Below, piece after piece: positions 12,300-12,913 of a stretch of DNA of 12,913 bases. Within the stretch, counting starts at the first letter, position 1. The number at the start of each line of letters is the position of its first letter. The position numbers were made by a program, and so were the translations under genes. The DNA comes from an uncultured Nesterenkonia sp. (lineage in GTDB: Bacteria; Actinomycetota; Actinomycetes; Actinomycetales; Micrococcaceae): assembly GCA_946221825.1 (NCBI GenBank), contig CAMINA010000028.1, forward strand, positions 1 through 12,913. Reading direction: 5' to 3'. The notes under the pieces are model-generated. The model had not been told where the DNA came from, did no database searches, and saw nothing but the letters and a program-made list of their open reading frames with translations.

Positions 12300-12913
12300 T
12301 CATCGACTACATCGACAGCCATAAGCACCAGTTCGGCGTCGAGCCGATCTGCAGGACGCTGACCGCGGCCGGGACGCAGATCGCGCCGAGCACCTACTAC
12401 GCCGCCAAGTCCCGCCCGCCCTCGGCCCGCTCTCTGCGAGACGAGCAGCTGCTGGTCGAGATCCACCGGGTGCATGCGGAGAACCTCGGCGTCTACGGTG
12501 CGCGGAAGATCCACGCACAGCTGCGCCGTGAAGGGATCCCGGTGGCTCGATGCACCATCGAGCGCCTCATGCGTGCTGAGGGTCTGCGAGGGATCAGCCG
12601 AGCGAAGGGGCCACGCACCACGATCGGCGGCAGTGCGCCGGATACACGTGCTGATCTGGTCCAGCGAGACTTCACCGCCACGGCTCCGGACCAGTTGTGG
12701 GTCGCTGACATCACCTACTGCAGGACCTTCGCCGGGTGGGTGTACGCCGCCTTCGTCGTCGATGTGTTCTCCCGCCGCGTGGTCGGCTGGCAGCTGTCGA
12801 AGTCGCTGCGGACCGATCTCGCTCTGGACGCGCTGGAGATGGGCATCTGGACACGCCAACGCCAGGGACGGGACCTCGCCGATCTGACTCATCACAGCGA
12901 TAAGGGTGTTCAG
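12263..12913 (+). CDS. IS3-family transposase OrfB (partial, DDE integrase core)
   Basis: Read in the -1 frame after the slip, this gives about 217 residues to the window end. The first part carries the HTH_21-type region (HKHQFGVEPICRTL, later GVYGARKIHAQLRREG), then the rve integrase core starting at DQLWVADITY with the first catalytic Asp at 12707-12709 and FVVDVFSRRVVGW. The motif HHSDKGVQ with the second catalytic Asp (12899-12901) is the last thing before the edge; the catalytic Glu lies outside. The frame is open throughout with no disruption, so the element may be active. It is expressed as an OrfAB fusion through the frameshift. Confidence 0.9.

Larger units (their letters stand above)
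11930..12913 (+). mobile_element. IS3-family insertion sequence, right end outside the window
   Basis: The element has the IS3 layout: a short leader, OrfA with a helix-turn-helix and leucine-zipper segment, a -1 frameshift site and OrfB with a DDE integrase core. The left end is placed at the TG of TGAATCGCCCCGGGTCTG because IS3 elements start with TG and this leaves a 52-base leader before OrfA. The right inverted repeat and target duplication cannot be seen, so the left boundary is an estimate. Confidence 0.7.

Noticed and set aside
1..12913. CRISPR arrays, tRNA and rRNA genes
   Set aside because: I found no regularly spaced repeats and no cloverleaf or rRNA-like sequence on either strand by eye.

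Overview
The window is high-GC DNA with dense, overlapping genes (TGATG, ATGA and GTGA junctions), strong G/C preference at third codon positions and actinobacterial protein families. It most likely comes from an actinobacterium, probably of the Micrococcales, but no rRNA or tRNA is present to place it. The gene content (thiol-disulfide enzymes, rhodaneses, metal/sulfur-type regulators, an IS3 element) looks like an accessory sulfur and redox-stress region rather than core chromosome.

Layout. Positions 1-374 hold no convincing complete gene; a possible gene start points off the left edge. Positions 375-3306 (minus) are a tight three-gene operon: a membrane-anchored DsbA-like thioredoxin-fold protein (CPFC), a CcdA/DsbD-type membrane electron carrier, and a beta-propeller lipoprotein. 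It diverges from a plus-strand operon (3403-5362) encoding a small membrane protein with a CPVC motif, a BlaI/MecI-type repressor and an M56 (BlaR1-like) membrane metalloprotease, with a DUF302 protein (5458-5877) following. The 96-bp divergent gap holds a 31-bp near-continuous palindrome and a repeated TAGTAACTA core, the obvious operator for the BlaI-like repressor. The M56 protein has no beta-lactam sensor domain. Instead it carries a CxxC in its predicted extracytoplasmic loop, which suggests a thiol-redox sensing circuit controlling disulfide chemistry.

Positions 5947-7257 (minus) encode an MFS transporter, divergent from an ArsR-rhodanese fusion regulator (7373-8080), with a TATTCCA-N8-TGGAATA inverted repeat between them. 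Positions 8257-11821 are a cst-like persulfide-detoxification locus: two ATACCCC/GGGGTAT operators, an MBL-fold persulfide dioxygenase with two rhodanese domains, a rhodanese-DUF2892 membrane protein, a TauE/SafE exporter and a CsoR/CstR-family repressor. The repressor keeps two Cys but has Ala where copper-sensing CsoR has His.

From about 11930 to the right edge lies an IS3-family element. Its OrfA and OrfB are joined by a canonical T-TTT-TTC -1 frameshift site, and OrfB runs off the window just after its second catalytic Asp.

The most notable candidate for a little-described system is the BlaI/M56-controlled divergent Dsb/CcdA/CPVC cluster. It sits beside two other regulators that, by domain content, probably read sulfur species.
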